A stretch of DNA of 33,500 bases from CAXBPY01 sp003455275 (GCA_963977675.1 CAXBPY010000032.1:1-33500), one strand, 5' to 3'. Positions 8,304 to 18,410 are shown, numbered from the stretch's first letter. The notes: generated from the sequence alone by a model not told the origin. Translations and numbers: made by a program.

Positions 8304-10373
8304 ATGCAGAAAAAACATTTCCTCCTCTCTCTTCTCATTTTCACTTTTCACTTTTCACCTTTCACTTCTTTCGCCCAAAAGCAACTCATGACTCCGGAAT
8401 TACTCTGGAAACTTGGTCGTGTGAGTGGGGAAGCAGTTTCGCCGGACGGCAAACAAGTGATTTATGGCATCACTTATTATGATGTTCAAAAAAATAAAGG
8501 CGAGCGAAATCTTTATTCCCTTCCAACAGCTGGGGGAACTCCCGTTCAAATTACTGATTCAACCGGAAGCGAGAGTGGCGTGCAGTTTCTGTCAAATGGA
8601 AAAATTGGTTACATCTATAAAGGTCAATGGTGGGAAGCAGATGCTGATGGAAAAAATGCAAAACAGATTTCAAATATTGACGGCGGAATATCGGTTGGAA
8701 AAGTTTCACCTGATGGAACACACTTTCTTTATGCACATGATGTCAAAATTGACTTAACAACAGCTGAAAAATATCCTGACATTCCAAAAGCAACCGGCGA
8801 AGTGTATGATGATCTGATGTATCGCCACTGGGATAGTTATGAAGATGGCAGTTACTCTCACATTTTTTACGCAGATTATTCCTTAGGAAAGATCGGAACA
8901 GGACTGGACATAATTCCCGGGGTAAAATTCGATTGTCCGCAGCAACCATTCGGCGGAGCCGAAGATGTAGTATGGAGCAAGGATGGAAAAAAAATATTTT
9001 ATGTCTGCAAGAAGAAAAGAGGAAAACAATATGCACTCAGCACGAATACCGACATTTATGAATATGACCTGGCAAATAACACAACAAAAAATTTCACTGA
9101 CGGAATAAATGGCTATGACACCAATCCGGTAATTTCTCCTGATGGAAATAAAATTATTTGGCTCAGCATGGAGCGTGATGGATACGAAGCCGATAAGAAC
9201 CGGATCATGTATTATGATTTCACCACCAACCAGCGCATTGACCTTACACGCGAATGGGATGAGACAGTTCAGTCAATCACATGGAGTGCTGACAGTAAGA
9301 AAATTTATTTCACTGAAGTGTTTCAGGCGACTGAGCAAGTGTTTGAAATAACATTACCTGCAAGTGTTGCTGATGTTTCGGCAAAAAATTTCAGGCAGGT
9401 CACTACAGGTGATTTTGATGTGAATGCGGTGGTTGGAATAAATGCTTCATCTCTTATCGTTTCACGATGCGATATGAATCATGCTTCGGAGCTTTTTAAA
9501 GTAGATATTAAAACCGGTGCATTCTCTTCACTCACCTCAGTGAACAAAAGCATTTACGATAATCTTTCTATTGGGAAAATAGAAAAACGCTGGGTGAAAA
9601 CAACGGATGGATTGAAAGAACTTGTTTGGGTGATTTATCCTCCCGGATTTGATTCCACAAAAAAATATCCAACACTTCTTTATTGTCAGGGTGGACCGCA
9701 GAGTGCAGTGTCACAGTTTTATTCTTTCCGATGGAATTTTCAATTGATGGCCGCAAATGGTTACATCGTAGTGGCTCCGAATCGTCGTGGCCTTCCCGGA
9801 TTTGGCACCAAGTGGAACGAAGAAATCAGTAAGGATTGGGGCGGACAGGCAATGGATGATTATCTCTCGGCAATTGATAGTATCAGTAAACTTCCGTTTG
9901 TAGATGTAACGCGTCGTGGTTGCGTGGGAGCGAGCTATGGTGGTTACTCTGTATTCATGTTAGCCGGAATTCATAATGGACGATTCAAAACATTCATTGC
10001 GCATGATGGTGTTTTTGATTTGCAAAGTATGTATCTAACTACTGAGGAAATGTGGTTTGCGGATTGGGATATGGGCGGAAATTTCTGGCAGCAGAATGTT
10101 CCGGTTACCTATACCAAATTCAATCCCATCAATTATGTGAGCAAGTGGAACACTCCGATTTATATCATCAGCAATGATCTTGATTATCGTGTTCCCTTCA
10201 ACCAGGGACAAGAAGCATTTCAGGCAGCGCAACTCAAAGGAATCAAGAGCCGTTTCCTTCATTTTCCTGATGAAGGCCATTGGGTAATGAAGCCGCAAAA
10301 TAGCATCATGTGGCAGCGCGAGTTTTATAAGTGGCTCAACGAAACACTGAACCCGAAATCACCAGAAGAATAG
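8304..10373 (+). CDS. Secreted S9 family (prolyl oligopeptidase-type) peptidase
   Basis: A 689-residue serine peptidase, probably periplasmic, acting on short peptides. A signal peptide (start MQKKHFLLSLL, end FTSFAQ) is followed by a beta-propeller with WD40/PD40-like blades (SPDGKQVIYG, SPDGTHFLYA, SKDGKKIFYV, SPDGNKIIWLS, SADSKKIYFTE). The C-terminal alpha/beta-hydrolase domain starts near residue 430. The catalytic triad appears as Ser544 (GASYGGYS), Asp627 (NDLDYRVP) and His659 (DEGHWV). The YCQGGPQSAVSQ stretch supplies the oxyanion region. It belongs with the dipeptidyl/acylaminoacyl-peptidase branch of S9. Part of the signal peptide is encoded by a perfect 7-bp repeat (8338-8365), so gain or loss of one unit would shift the frame. 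The Smr gene follows 9 bp downstream. Confidence 0.93.
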   Translation: MQKKHFLLSLLIFTFHFSPFTSFAQKQLMTPELLWKLGRVSGEAVSPDGKQVIYGITYYDVQKNKGERNLYSLPTAGGTPVQITDSTGSESGVQFLSNGKIGYIYKGQWWEADADGKNAKQISNIDGGISVGKVSPDGTHFLYAHDVKIDLTTAEKYPDIPKATGEVYDDLMYRHWDSYEDGSYSHIFYADYSLGKIGTGLDIIPGVKFDCPQQPFGGAEDVVWSKDGKKIFYVCKKKRGKQYALSTNTDIYEYDLANNTTKNFTDGINGYDTNPVISPDGNKIIWLSMERDGYEADKNRIMYYDFTTNQRIDLTREWDETVQSITWSADSKKIYFTEVFQATEQVFEITLPASVADVSAKNFRQVTTGDFDVNAVVGINASSLIVSRCDMNHASELFKVDIKTGAFSSLTSVNKSIYDNLSIGKIEKRWVKTTDGLKELVWVIYPPGFDSTKKYPTLLYCQGGPQSAVSQFYSFRWNFQLMAANGYIVVAPNRRGLPGFGTKWNEEISKDWGGQAMDDYLSAIDSISKLPFVDVTRRGCVGASYGGYSVFMLAGIHNGRFKTFIAHDGVFDLQSMYLTTEEMWFADWDMGGNFWQQNVPVTYTKFNPINYVSKWNTPIYIISNDLDYRVPFNQGQEAFQAAQLKGIKSRFLHFPDEGHWVMKPQNSIMWQREFYKWLNETLNPKSPEE
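8338..8365 (+). repeat. TTTTCAC x3 + CTTTCAC inside a signal-peptide sequence
   Basis: Three perfect TTTTCAC heptamers are followed by one CTTTCAC, within codons 12-21 of the S9 peptidase gene. They encode the hydrophobic FTFHFSPFT part of the signal peptide. The same 28 bases recur exactly at 29246-29273 in another gene's signal peptide, read in a different frame. Confidence 0.9.
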
Positions 10374-10382
10374 TTTTTCCGA

Positions 10383-10637
10383 ATGGCAAAACTCAAATTA
10401 GACTTGCATCCGATTTACAATAATTCGGAAGCAATAGATCATGCTTTGGAAAATATTTTTAGCGAAGCAATTGAGAAAAAAATTCGTGAAGTGGAAATCA
10501 TTCCCGGAAAGGGGAGCGGGCAGTTAAAGAAAAAAGTTCAACGGTTTTTACAGAAACCCGAAGTGCGAAAACAATTTCACCGAATGGAAAACGACAGCAA
10601 AAACTTCGGTAGGATTTTCGTTTACTTTAAATTCTGA
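10383..10637 (+). CDS. Stand-alone Smr domain protein
   Basis: An 84-residue protein consisting only of a Smr (small MutS-related) domain. It has the two family hallmarks: LDLHPI near the N-terminus (the DLH motif) and IIPGKGSGQLKKKVQRFL in the middle (GKGxG). Smr domains bind or nick branched nucleic acids, or act as RNA endonucleases on stalled messages. Which applies to this single-domain form is unknown. In Bacteroidota such proteins often carry an N-terminal DUF2027 domain, which is absent here. The start ATG lies 9 bp after the S9 peptidase stop, so co-transcription is likely. The gene converges with the giant adhesin gene, leaving 16 bp. Confidence 0.85.
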   Translation: MAKLKLDLHPIYNNSEAIDHALENIFSEAIEKKIREVEIIPGKGSGQLKKKVQRFLQKPEVRKQFHRMENDSKNFGRIFVYFKF

Positions 10638-10653
10638 GATTGAAAAAAACCAA

Positions 10654-13600
10654 TTACTTCAATATGGTAACCGTTCCGCTCGGAGAAGTTCTTCCGTTGT
10701 CGTAAGTCATTCCGGGCCACACGGTATCGTCAAGAAAGGTTGCTTCGCATCTCCACACATAAGCATCCTGCGGCATTTGCACCCCTTTGAAAGTTCCGTC
10801 CCAACTCTCTGTTGGCGCAGAGTCTACGAGCTTGGTAGATTGCCACATCAGATTTCCCCAGGTGTCGAACACCCAGATGTGATAGGTCTTTAATCCAAAA
10901 CCTTTAGGCGTAAATAATCTGTCGGCTTCCGGCCCGTAGTTCGGTGTCATTGCATTCGGAACAAAAAGTCCTTTATAGAAATCAAGATGCACCGGTTCAA
11001 TAGTTGTGTCCACGCAGCCATAAATATTATTTGCAACCAGCATCACTTCATAGTCGCCGGAGAATTTGTATTCGTGACTCGGATTTTTAATGTATGTTGA
11101 ATCTCCATCACCGAAATGCCACACCCAAGAATCTGAATTAATTGAAGTGTTATAAAATGAAACCAAACCATTCAATACTGGTTCATCGCTTTGCTGATAA
11201 ACAAAACTTGCAATGGGTTCCGGATACACCGTGATGATATTGTTTTGAACAGATTGGTCGTTGCAATTATTCAAACCACTCACATAAAGAATCACATCAT
11301 AAGTTCCGGGTCCAACAAAAGTGTGAACCGGATTTTGAACTGAGTCAGTTGTTCCGTCTGAAAAAGTCCATTGCCAATTCAATGCGAATGTGGAAGAATC
11401 TGTAAACACTACTGTCACCGGATCGCAACCTTCAGCAGGTGTAAAACCGAAATCAGCAACCGGCTGCGGAAACACTGTGACCACACTTTGCAAAGTATCA
11501 GAGCAATTGTAGTTGTCGTAACCAATCAAAGTGTATGTTGTAGTTACAGTTGGCGATGCAATTACAGTTGCAGCAGTTGTAGTATTTAATCCGGCAGGCG
11601 GTGCCCATTGATAACTCACTGCACCATTTGACACAAGTGCGGTTGATTGTCCATCGCAAATCGAATCAGTAGGAGTAATGGTCATCACAGGAAAGTGAAC
11701 TGTAACAGTAATGGGCCAGGTAGCAGTACAGCCATTAATGTCTGTTCCAATCACAGAATAATTTGTAGTGGTAGAAGGATAAGCAGTAACGGTGTTTCCT
11801 GTTCCGCTCGAAAGTCCGGTGTTTGGTGCCCACGCATAAGTAGCGGCACCACTTGCAACGAGTGTGATGGAATCTCCTCTGCAAATCCACGGATTCGGAT
11901 TGTTGAATGTAACAGGTCCCGGATAAACTGAAACTGCTGATGTATCAGAGTTCGAGCAACCGTGAATGTCGACACCAACAACAGTGTAAGTTGTAGTAAC
12001 AGTCGGAGTTGCAGTAACAGTTGCTCCTATAGAAGCGCTAAGAGATGCAGCAGGCGACCATGTATAACTGATAGCGCCACTTGCATTTAGCACAGTTGAA
12101 GTTCCATTGCAAATCCAATCGCTTACAGGTGTGGAGGTCACCTGCGGAAGATTGTAAACCGTCACGAGTACCGAATCATTATTCGAACAACCCGCTGCAC
12201 TGATTCCTGTTACGAAGTATTGTGTTGTAATTGTTGGAGATGCCACTACGGTGCTTCCTGTTGTAGCATTCAATCCGAAAGCAGGGCTCCATGAATAAGT
12301 TGCTGCGCCATTTGCAATCAGGTTTACATTTTGTCCGAAGCACAGCGTAGGATTATTCGGAGCAATGTTCACGGAAGGTATTGGATTGATCGTTATCACA
12401 ATTGTTCCGGTAACTGAACAACTGCTCGCATCAGTTGTATTAACTGTGTAAGTAGTGGTCACTGCAGGAGTCGCAACCACACTGCTTCCCGTTGCAACAT
12501 TTAAAGAGAAAGCAGGTGACCAGGTATAAGTTGAACCGCCCGATGCAACAATGTTTGTTGATTGACCTGCGCAAATGCTGTTGCTACCTGCAAGTAATGT
12601 GAGTGTTGGTGTTGGAAGAATGGTCATCACTAAAGAATCTTTCCAGAAACATTGTGATGGTTGCGGAGAATAAACAAGCGTGTAATTCCCCGGAGGAATT
12701 CCGAATGGATTAAATGTTCCGAGTAAAGGATTTGTAATTCCTGTTCCGCTCCAAGTTCCACCAACAGGGAAGCCAACAAGATTGATTGGGTTTGCGTTGT
12801 TACAAATCGTATCATCCGGTCCTGCATTTCCAATTACAGGTTGAATTACATTCACGGTAAGTGAATCGGTATTCGTACATCCATTTGTATTTGTAACTGT
12901 ATAATGAATGATAAAATTTCCAACACCTGAAACCATCGGATCAAATGTTCCCTGAAAACCATTGGTGACGCCGGTTCCAGTCCAGAAGCCTCCAACAGGA
13001 TTAAATCCAAACATGTTGAATGGTGTTGCATACAAGCATACATTTTGATTCACTCCTGCATCAACTATAGGAAGAGGATTCACCACAACAGTAACAGGAA
13101 TTGAAGCTGAACAACCAAGTGCACTTGTTCCAGTGAGCGTGTATTGTGTAGTGATAGTTGGATTCACAGTTACCGTGGCTCCTGTACTTGCAGAAATATT
13201 TGTAGAAGGGCTCCAGGTGTAATTCACTGCGCCGCTTGCCGTAATGTTCACTGATGAACCAATACACAATTGCGGGAACACAGGATTGGTCAAAAGATTT
13301 GGTGCAGGTTGAACTAAAACAAAAGTTGTGTCGCTCGTAGTGCATTGTCCTGTCCCGATGGAGTAAATCACGGGATGCAAACCGGGACCGGCAAGGGTTG
13401 GATTAAATGTTCCGCTGTTTTGATTCACAATACCGAAGCCGCTCCAGTAACCACCTGCAGGAGAATTTCCTCCAAGAACTAAAAGAGGATCGAAGTAACA
13501 TGCGGTATCGCCGGGACCAGCAACAGGCCAGATTGTTGGAGTTACAGTTACATGTATGGAATCATGATTGGTGCAACCATTTGCATTGATCACATCATAG

Positions 13601-16600
13601 AAAAGTGTGAATGTTCCCAATCCGGAAACCATTGGATCGAACACTGCATTCACCGGATCAACTATTCCGGTTCCGCTCCATGTTCCGCCTTGCGGAGTGA
13701 AACCACCAAGTGTTACCTGAATAGGTGTATGGCAAACTGTGATATCGTTTCCGGCATTGATTGGAGGAAGAGGATACGCAGTGATTTGTGAGAAAGCAGA
13801 ATCCTTGCATCCGTTATTGTCAGTTCCAATAACGGTGTAAGTTGTATTCACATAAGGAGAAGCAGTTACACTGGAACCTGTGGTAGCACTGAGTCCTGCC
13901 GATGGTCCCCATGAATATGTTGAAGCACCACTTGCATTCAGATTCACATTCACTCCGGCACACTGAATCACTGAACCAGGAACTAATCCAACATTCGGAA
14001 TTGGATTTACAATCACAAGAACTGTATCAGTTGTGAAACATCCTCCTGTGGTTTGCGCTGTTGCAGTATAAGTTGTGGTAATGGTTGGCGATGCAGTTAC
14101 TGTTGCACCTGTGCTCGCACTCAATCCTGAATTCGGACTCCATGAGTAAGTTGTTCCGTTGTTAGCTGTCATGGTTGTGCTTTCTCCCAAACACAATTGA
14201 TAATCCGGAGAAGCTGCAACAGTGTTTGTGTTAACGGTTACAGGAATAGTTGTGCTGTCCATGCACCCCCAAACAGATGTCACCACAACACTGTAAGTAA
14301 TGTTCGATGTTGGATTGATTGAAACAATATTTCCGGTAGTAGAACTGATTGCAGTATTCGGACTCCACACATAAGTAGAGCCGCCGCTTGCAGTTAAATT
14401 CTGTGATGAGTTCAAACAGAGCTGAACCGGATTCGGATTCACATTCACATTCGGAAGCGGATGAACATTTACAACAACTTGCGCGGTCGTAGTGCATCCA
14501 TTGGCTCCGGTAACAGTCACTGTGTAAGTAGTAGTTACGGTTGGATTTGCAGTTACTGTAGGGCCTGTTGTAGTGCTGAGATTTGTATTCGGACTCCACG
14601 AATAATTAACTGCACCATTCAGTGTTATGGATATACTTTCTCCAATACAGATGTGTGGATTCGCAGGATTAGAATTAATTACAGGAAGCGGAAGTACTGT
14701 CACTACCACTGTATCATCATCACTACAATTCAGTCCGCTTGTTCCAGAAACAGTGTAAGTAGTTGTCGAAGTTGGATTTGCAGTCACACTATTTCCTGTT
14801 GTGGCGCTCAATCCTGTTGCAGGTGTCCATGTATAATTCACGGCGCCTGCAGCATTCAGCGTAGTGCTCGATCCAAAACAAATTGAGTAATCAATTGCGT
14901 TACCTGTCACATTCGGTAAACCATTCACTCCAAGTTGAACAGTTGTTTGTGCTGTGCAACCTGCGGCAGTAGTTCCAACAACAGTATAAGTATAAGTTCC
15001 TGTTGCTGTAGGATTCGCCGTGACAGTTGCTCCTGTTGAGGCAGAAAGATTTGCCGAAGGAGTCCAGGTGTAAGTGCTCGCGCCTGATGCAGTCATCACT
15101 TGAGTATTGTTCAAACAGATGAAAGGCGCCGGAGGATTCACGCTCACATTCGGAAGCGGATTCACTACTACGATAATTGTATTTGAGTTCGAACAACCAT
15201 TCGCTCCGTTTCCTGTTACAGTGTAAGTAATTGTTGAAGCAGGAGTGCAGGTTATGTTGTTTCCATTCGTCTGACTCAATCCTGTTGAAGGACTCCACTG
15301 ATATCCGAATCCTCCTGTTGCAGTAAGCGTTGTAGAACCGCCCGCACAAATCTGCGCTGGATTTGCACTCACATTTATGTTCGGTAGCGGAAGCACATGC
15401 ACAACGACTGTATCAATTCCCTGGCAACCGACACCTACTGTTCCGGTTAAAGTGTAGGTGGTGGTTGAAGTTGGCGATGCAGAAGTTGTTTGTGAATTCG
15501 GAGAACCCAATCCTGTAACAGGCAACCATGAATAAGTTGTTGCGCCTGCACCTGTAAGTGTTGCAGATTGTCCGTTGCAAATTGTGTAGGTGCTTGCAGT
15601 TGCAGTTACTGTTGGAAGCGAAGTGACATTTACCACAACCGTGGTTGTTGCTGTGCAACCTGCGGCACTTGTTCCAAAAACAGTGTAAGTTGTGGTTGCG
15701 GCAGGAGAAGCAGTTACAGTTGTGCCGGTTGTTGCGCTTAATCCTGTTGAAGGTGACCATGTGTAAGTGCTTGCACCATTCGCAGTGAGTGGAGTGGAGC
15801 CACCCACGCAAATTGTTGCCGGACTCGGATTGATAGTTAAAACCGGAATTGGATTCACAGTCACAATCACGGTTGCCTGATCAGTACAATTGTTTCCTGC
15901 GGTTCCTGTTACTGTGTAAGTAGTGGTGATGATTGGTGAAGCAGTTACACTCGCGCCTGTTGTCGCACTTAATCCAGTTGAAGGACTCCAGGTGTAGTTC
16001 GGTGCGCCGTTGGCAGATAGTGTTGTGTTTTGTCCTACGCAAATTGGAGCAGGTAAATTCACTGTAACATTCGGAGCAGGGTTCACATTCACCACCATTT
16101 GATCATTATCTGTGCAACCATTTGCATCCGTCACTTGCAAGGTATAGGTAGTAGTAGTGGTTGGAGTTGCTGTGGTTGAAGCATTCCACCATGTTGAGAG
16201 AGTTGCTGTGGGGCTCCATGAATAACTATAAGCGGCTGTTCCGCCGCTTGCACTTCCATTCAGTGTTGTTGAATTTCCTTCGCAAATAGTTTGGTTCGCT
16301 CCTGCATTTGCAGTCGGAATACAATAAACAGAAACCGGAGTTGTGGCGCATGTTGTTCCGCATTCGTTCGTTGCGCAAATGCTGATGGTGTAATTGCCGC
16401 AAGTGTTGTAAGTAACAGTTCCGGGACTTTGTGAAGATGAACTCGAAGGATTTCCTCCAGTGAAAGTCCATGCATAGGTTGTGATTGTTCCCCCGCCATT
16501 GCCAAAAACAGCTGAAGGATTTGCAGTAACGCTTCCGCACGCAGGAGAAACAAGTGAAACTGTAACCGTTGGCGGCGACTTGATGGTAATGGTTTGACAA

Positions 16601-18294
16601 GTTGAAACAATAGGGCACGCGCCATTCGACACTTCAAGGCAAATAGTGTAAGAGCCCGCAGTATTAAATGTAAGTGAAGGGCTTGTTGCAGATGAAACCC
16701 AGGTACTGTTTACATACCAGTTGTATGTAAGAGTTCCGCATCCTGTTCCTGTCGAAGTATTAGTTGTCGTTACAGAAGTAGGTGCACATCCAATTGGTCC
16801 AAGCGTGAAACCTGCAGTTGGGGGAGCAACGATGCAAAAATTTTGAATGAGTGTATCGTTGCCGCAAGGATTTCCTGTAATCAGTCGTGCGGTGTAAAGT
16901 CCCGGAGTAGAAAATGAATTTGAGTAAGTGCCGGCATTGCTCGTGAGGTTTGTTCCACCTGGTCCGGTGATGAGCCAGTTTGTTGTAACTGTATTCACGC
17001 AGTTTCCATTTTGAATAAAAGTTCCAACAGAAGTGTTGGTGAAAGTGACTGCAGAATTTGTGCACTGTGGATTAGGAACAATGGTGAAACTAGGGGTGGG
17101 TGCCACACAAATTCTTATCGGCTCTACTGTAGACTGCGCCGAACCGCAAGGATTCGTTGCAAGTATCTTCACATAAAATGCATTGTTAAATCCGCCTGGT
17201 GTGGTGAAGCCACAAGAAGAAATATTATATGTATGAACGAGAGTATCAGGCACATTGGCTTGCGTGTAAGTTTGAGTTCCTGCATCGCTGAAAGTCACAG
17301 TATATGAAGTTCCAGGGGTATTTCCCAAAACATTCAACACTGGAAAACTCAAAGTAACCGGACCACAAATGCACGGAGGTAACTGGGGAATACCCAAACC
17401 TACTGAAGGATTTCCTCCGTTGAAAACTGTGTAGTGAGCAGTGTCTATGCAGCCATTCGCACCGGTGACAGAAACGACAATAGTGTAGTAACCAAGATTG
17501 TTGTATGTATGAGTTGTTCCATTGGGAAGTGACGCACCAAAATTTTGTGTAGGACCATCGCCCCAGTTAATGGTGTAGTTGGTGTTGCTTCCTGTGGTAG
17601 CGGATGCATTGTCAATTGTTAGAGTGTAACTAGTACCCGAACCTGATTGACAATTTGTGAATGGAGAAAAAACATTTTCATCAGCTATGGCAGCATCGGG
17701 AGAAGGTGTTGCTGTTACTACATGCGTTATGCTTGAAGTGCATCCTTGTGCATTTGTAACAACGAGCGTAACAGTATAATTAACAGCTGCACCGCTTCCT
17801 GTTGCAGAAAAAACATGCGAAGGATTTTGTGAATTGGAAGTGTTGCTTGCTCCACTTCCAGCATCACCGAAATTCCAGGCATAGGTGAGGCCGGCAGCAG
17901 GTGTCGATTGATTTGTAAACTGAACCGGAGAAGAGGAACATGGATTTGACTGAGTGAATGAGAACGCTGCAGTCGGCGTAGGATTTACAGTGACAACAAC
18001 TGTTACAGGTGCGCCTGAGCAACCCGCAGGTGTGCATGTGTAAGTTGTAGTTGAAACAGGCGTTGCAGTTACAGGGCTGCCTGTGCTTGCACTTAAAGTA
18101 GCAGAGGGAGTCCATGTATAACCGGTTGCAGTTGCTGAGTTTGCAGTAAGTACAATGGATTGACCATTACAAATAGTTGCAGGGTTCGGAACTGTTGTTA
18201 TGGTAAGATTGCAGGGGGGTTGAGCAACTGACGGAAGGAAAGAAAAAACGCCTGCTAAGGTTAAAAGATAAAGTAGTAGATTTTTTTTGAGCAT
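10654..18294 (-). CDS. Giant PKD/Ig-like repeat adhesin, T9SS type B sorting domain
   Basis: A 2546-residue cell-surface protein, probably an adhesin or gliding-associated surface filament. Order: signal peptide (MLKKNLLLYLLTLAGVFSF, ending SVAQ); one Ig-like unit; about six PKD-like domains (to about residue 660); 21 tandem units of about 77 aa; two more PKD domains (WQWTFSDGTTD and WVWHFGDGDST); and a final CHU_C-type 'gliding motility-associated' T9SS type B sorting domain (FVPNAMTPN, WDGTFKGVQMPQDAYVW). The tandem region mixes two unit types: 17 'YTWSP-TGLSATTG-VTA-P-TTTYTV-G--GC' units and four 'GGTWSGTGI' units. Most units carry a Cys near each end, suggesting one disulfide per unit. 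Lysine is almost absent outside the C-terminus. Convergent with Smr and divergent from the 18447 gene. Confidence 0.93.
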   Translation of the reverse strand: MLKKNLLLYLLTLAGVFSFLPSVAQPPCNLTITTVPNPATICNGQSIVLTANSATATGYTWTPSATLSASTGSPVTATPVSTTTYTCTPAGCSGAPVTVVVTVNPTPTAAFSFTQSNPCSSSPVQFTNQSTPAAGLTYAWNFGDAGSGASNTSNSQNPSHVFSATGSGAAVNYTVTLVVTNAQGCTSSITHVVTATPSPDAAIADENVFSPFTNCQSGSGTSYTLTIDNASATTGSNTNYTINWGDGPTQNFGASLPNGTTHTYNNLGYYTIVVSVTGANGCIDTAHYTVFNGGNPSVGLGIPQLPPCICGPVTLSFPVLNVLGNTPGTSYTVTFSDAGTQTYTQANVPDTLVHTYNISSCGFTTPGGFNNAFYVKILATNPCGSAQSTVEPIRICVAPTPSFTIVPNPQCTNSAVTFTNTSVGTFIQNGNCVNTVTTNWLITGPGGTNLTSNAGTYSNSFSTPGLYTARLITGNPCGNDTLIQNFCIVAPPTAGFTLGPIGCAPTSVTTTNTSTGTGCGTLTYNWYVNSTWVSSATSPSLTFNTAGSYTICLEVSNGACPIVSTCQTITIKSPPTVTVSLVSPACGSVTANPSAVFGNGGGTITTYAWTFTGGNPSSSSSQSPGTVTYNTCGNYTISICATNECGTTCATTPVSVYCIPTANAGANQTICEGNSTTLNGSASGGTAAYSYSWSPTATLSTWWNASTTATPTTTTTYTLQVTDANGCTDNDQMVVNVNPAPNVTVNLPAPICVGQNTTLSANGAPNYTWSPSTGLSATTGASVTASPIITTTYTVTGTAGNNCTDQATVIVTVNPIPVLTINPSPATICVGGSTPLTANGASTYTWSPSTGLSATTGTTVTASPAATTTYTVFGTSAAGCTATTTVVVNVTSLPTVTATASTYTICNGQSATLTGAGATTYSWLPVTGLGSPNSQTTSASPTSTTTYTLTGTVGVGCQGIDTVVVHVLPLPNINVSANPAQICAGGSTTLTATGGFGYQWSPSTGLSQTNGNNITCTPASTITYTVTGNGANGCSNSNTIIVVVNPLPNVSVNPPAPFICLNNTQVMTASGASTYTWTPSANLSASTGATVTANPTATGTYTYTVVGTTAAGCTAQTTVQLGVNGLPNVTGNAIDYSICFGSSTTLNAAGAVNYTWTPATGLSATTGNSVTANPTSTTTYTVSGTSGLNCSDDDTVVVTVLPLPVINSNPANPHICIGESISITLNGAVNYSWSPNTNLSTTTGPTVTANPTVTTTYTVTVTGANGCTTTAQVVVNVHPLPNVNVNPNPVQLCLNSSQNLTASGGSTYVWSPNTAISSTTGNIVSINPTSNITYSVVVTSVWGCMDSTTIPVTVNTNTVAASPDYQLCLGESTTMTANNGTTYSWSPNSGLSASTGATVTASPTITTTYTATAQTTGGCFTTDTVLVIVNPIPNVGLVPGSVIQCAGVNVNLNASGASTYSWGPSAGLSATTGSSVTASPYVNTTYTVIGTDNNGCKDSAFSQITAYPLPPINAGNDITVCHTPIQVTLGGFTPQGGTWSGTGIVDPVNAVFDPMVSGLGTFTLFYDVINANGCTNHDSIHVTVTPTIWPVAGPGDTACYFDPLLVLGGNSPAGGYWSGFGIVNQNSGTFNPTLAGPGLHPVIYSIGTGQCTTSDTTFVLVQPAPNLLTNPVFPQLCIGSSVNITASGAVNYTWSPSTNISASTGATVTVNPTITTQYTLTGTSALGCSASIPVTVVVNPLPIVDAGVNQNVCLYATPFNMFGFNPVGGFWTGTGVTNGFQGTFDPMVSGVGNFIIHYTVTNTNGCTNTDSLTVNVIQPVIGNAGPDDTICNNANPINLVGFPVGGTWSGTGITNPLLGTFNPFGIPPGNYTLVYSPQPSQCFWKDSLVMTILPTPTLTLLAGSNSICAGQSTNIVASGGSTYTWSPAFSLNVATGSSVVATPAVTTTYTVNTTDASSCSVTGTIVITINPIPSVNIAPNNPTLCFGQNVNLIANGAATYSWSPAFGLNATTGSTVVASPTITTQYFVTGISAAGCSNNDSVLVTVYNLPQVTSTPVSDWICNGTSTVLNASGAISYTWSPAASLSASIGATVTATPTVTTTYTVVGVDIHGCSNSDTSAVSVYPGPVTFNNPNPWICRGDSITLVASGAATYAWAPNTGLSSGTGNTVTAYPSTTTNYSVIGTDINGCTATWPITVTVHFPVMTITPTDSICDGQSTALVSNGAVSYQWAPPAGLNTTTAATVIASPTVTTTYTLIGYDNYNCSDTLQSVVTVFPQPVADFGFTPAEGCDPVTVVFTDSSTFALNWQWTFSDGTTDSVQNPVHTFVGPGTYDVILYVSGLNNCNDQSVQNNIITVYPEPIASFVYQQSDEPVLNGLVSFYNTSINSDSWVWHFGDGDSTYIKNPSHEYKFSGDYEVMLVANNIYGCVDTTIEPVHLDFYKGLFVPNAMTPNYGPEADRLFTPKGFGLKTYHIWVFDTWGNLMWQSTKLVDSAPTESWDGTFKGVQMPQDAYVWRCEATFLDDTVWPGMTYDNGRTSPSGTVTILK
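11467..16314 (-). repeat. 21 tandem ~230-bp coding units in the adhesin
   Basis: This 4848-bp stretch encodes 21 consecutive units averaging 77 residues: 17 WSP-type units interrupted by four GGxWSGxG-type units (two adjacent, one WSP unit, then two more). Units resemble each other but are clearly diverged, so this is an old duplication array rather than a fresh expansion. It produces many spurious open frames on the opposite strand. Confidence 0.88.
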
Positions 18295-18410
18295 ATACCT
18301 GAAAGGAGCCGTTAACTATTTCGAGATGCAATATAAATTCAACCATGCTTTCTACTTGAAAACTACCCGACATTTTTATTACACCCTCATCTGTTGTTTG
18401 TCGAAATATT

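Noticed and set aside
11467..16314. CRISPR-like or transposon-derived repeat array
   Set aside because: Units are about 230 bp, diverged, in one reading frame and encode Ig-like modules; there are no short identical repeats with unique spacers.
11371..17307. Many open frames opposite or out of frame with the giant adhesin (for example 14461-14886 and 14900-15349)
   Set aside because: They are low-complexity translations of the repetitive adhesin DNA and match no protein pattern; the real frame is continuous with a signal peptide and sorting domain.
18295..18410. Promoter for the giant adhesin on the minus strand
   Set aside because: Only a loose TAGTTTTC is visible and no TTTG lies at the right distance, so I do not annotate it.
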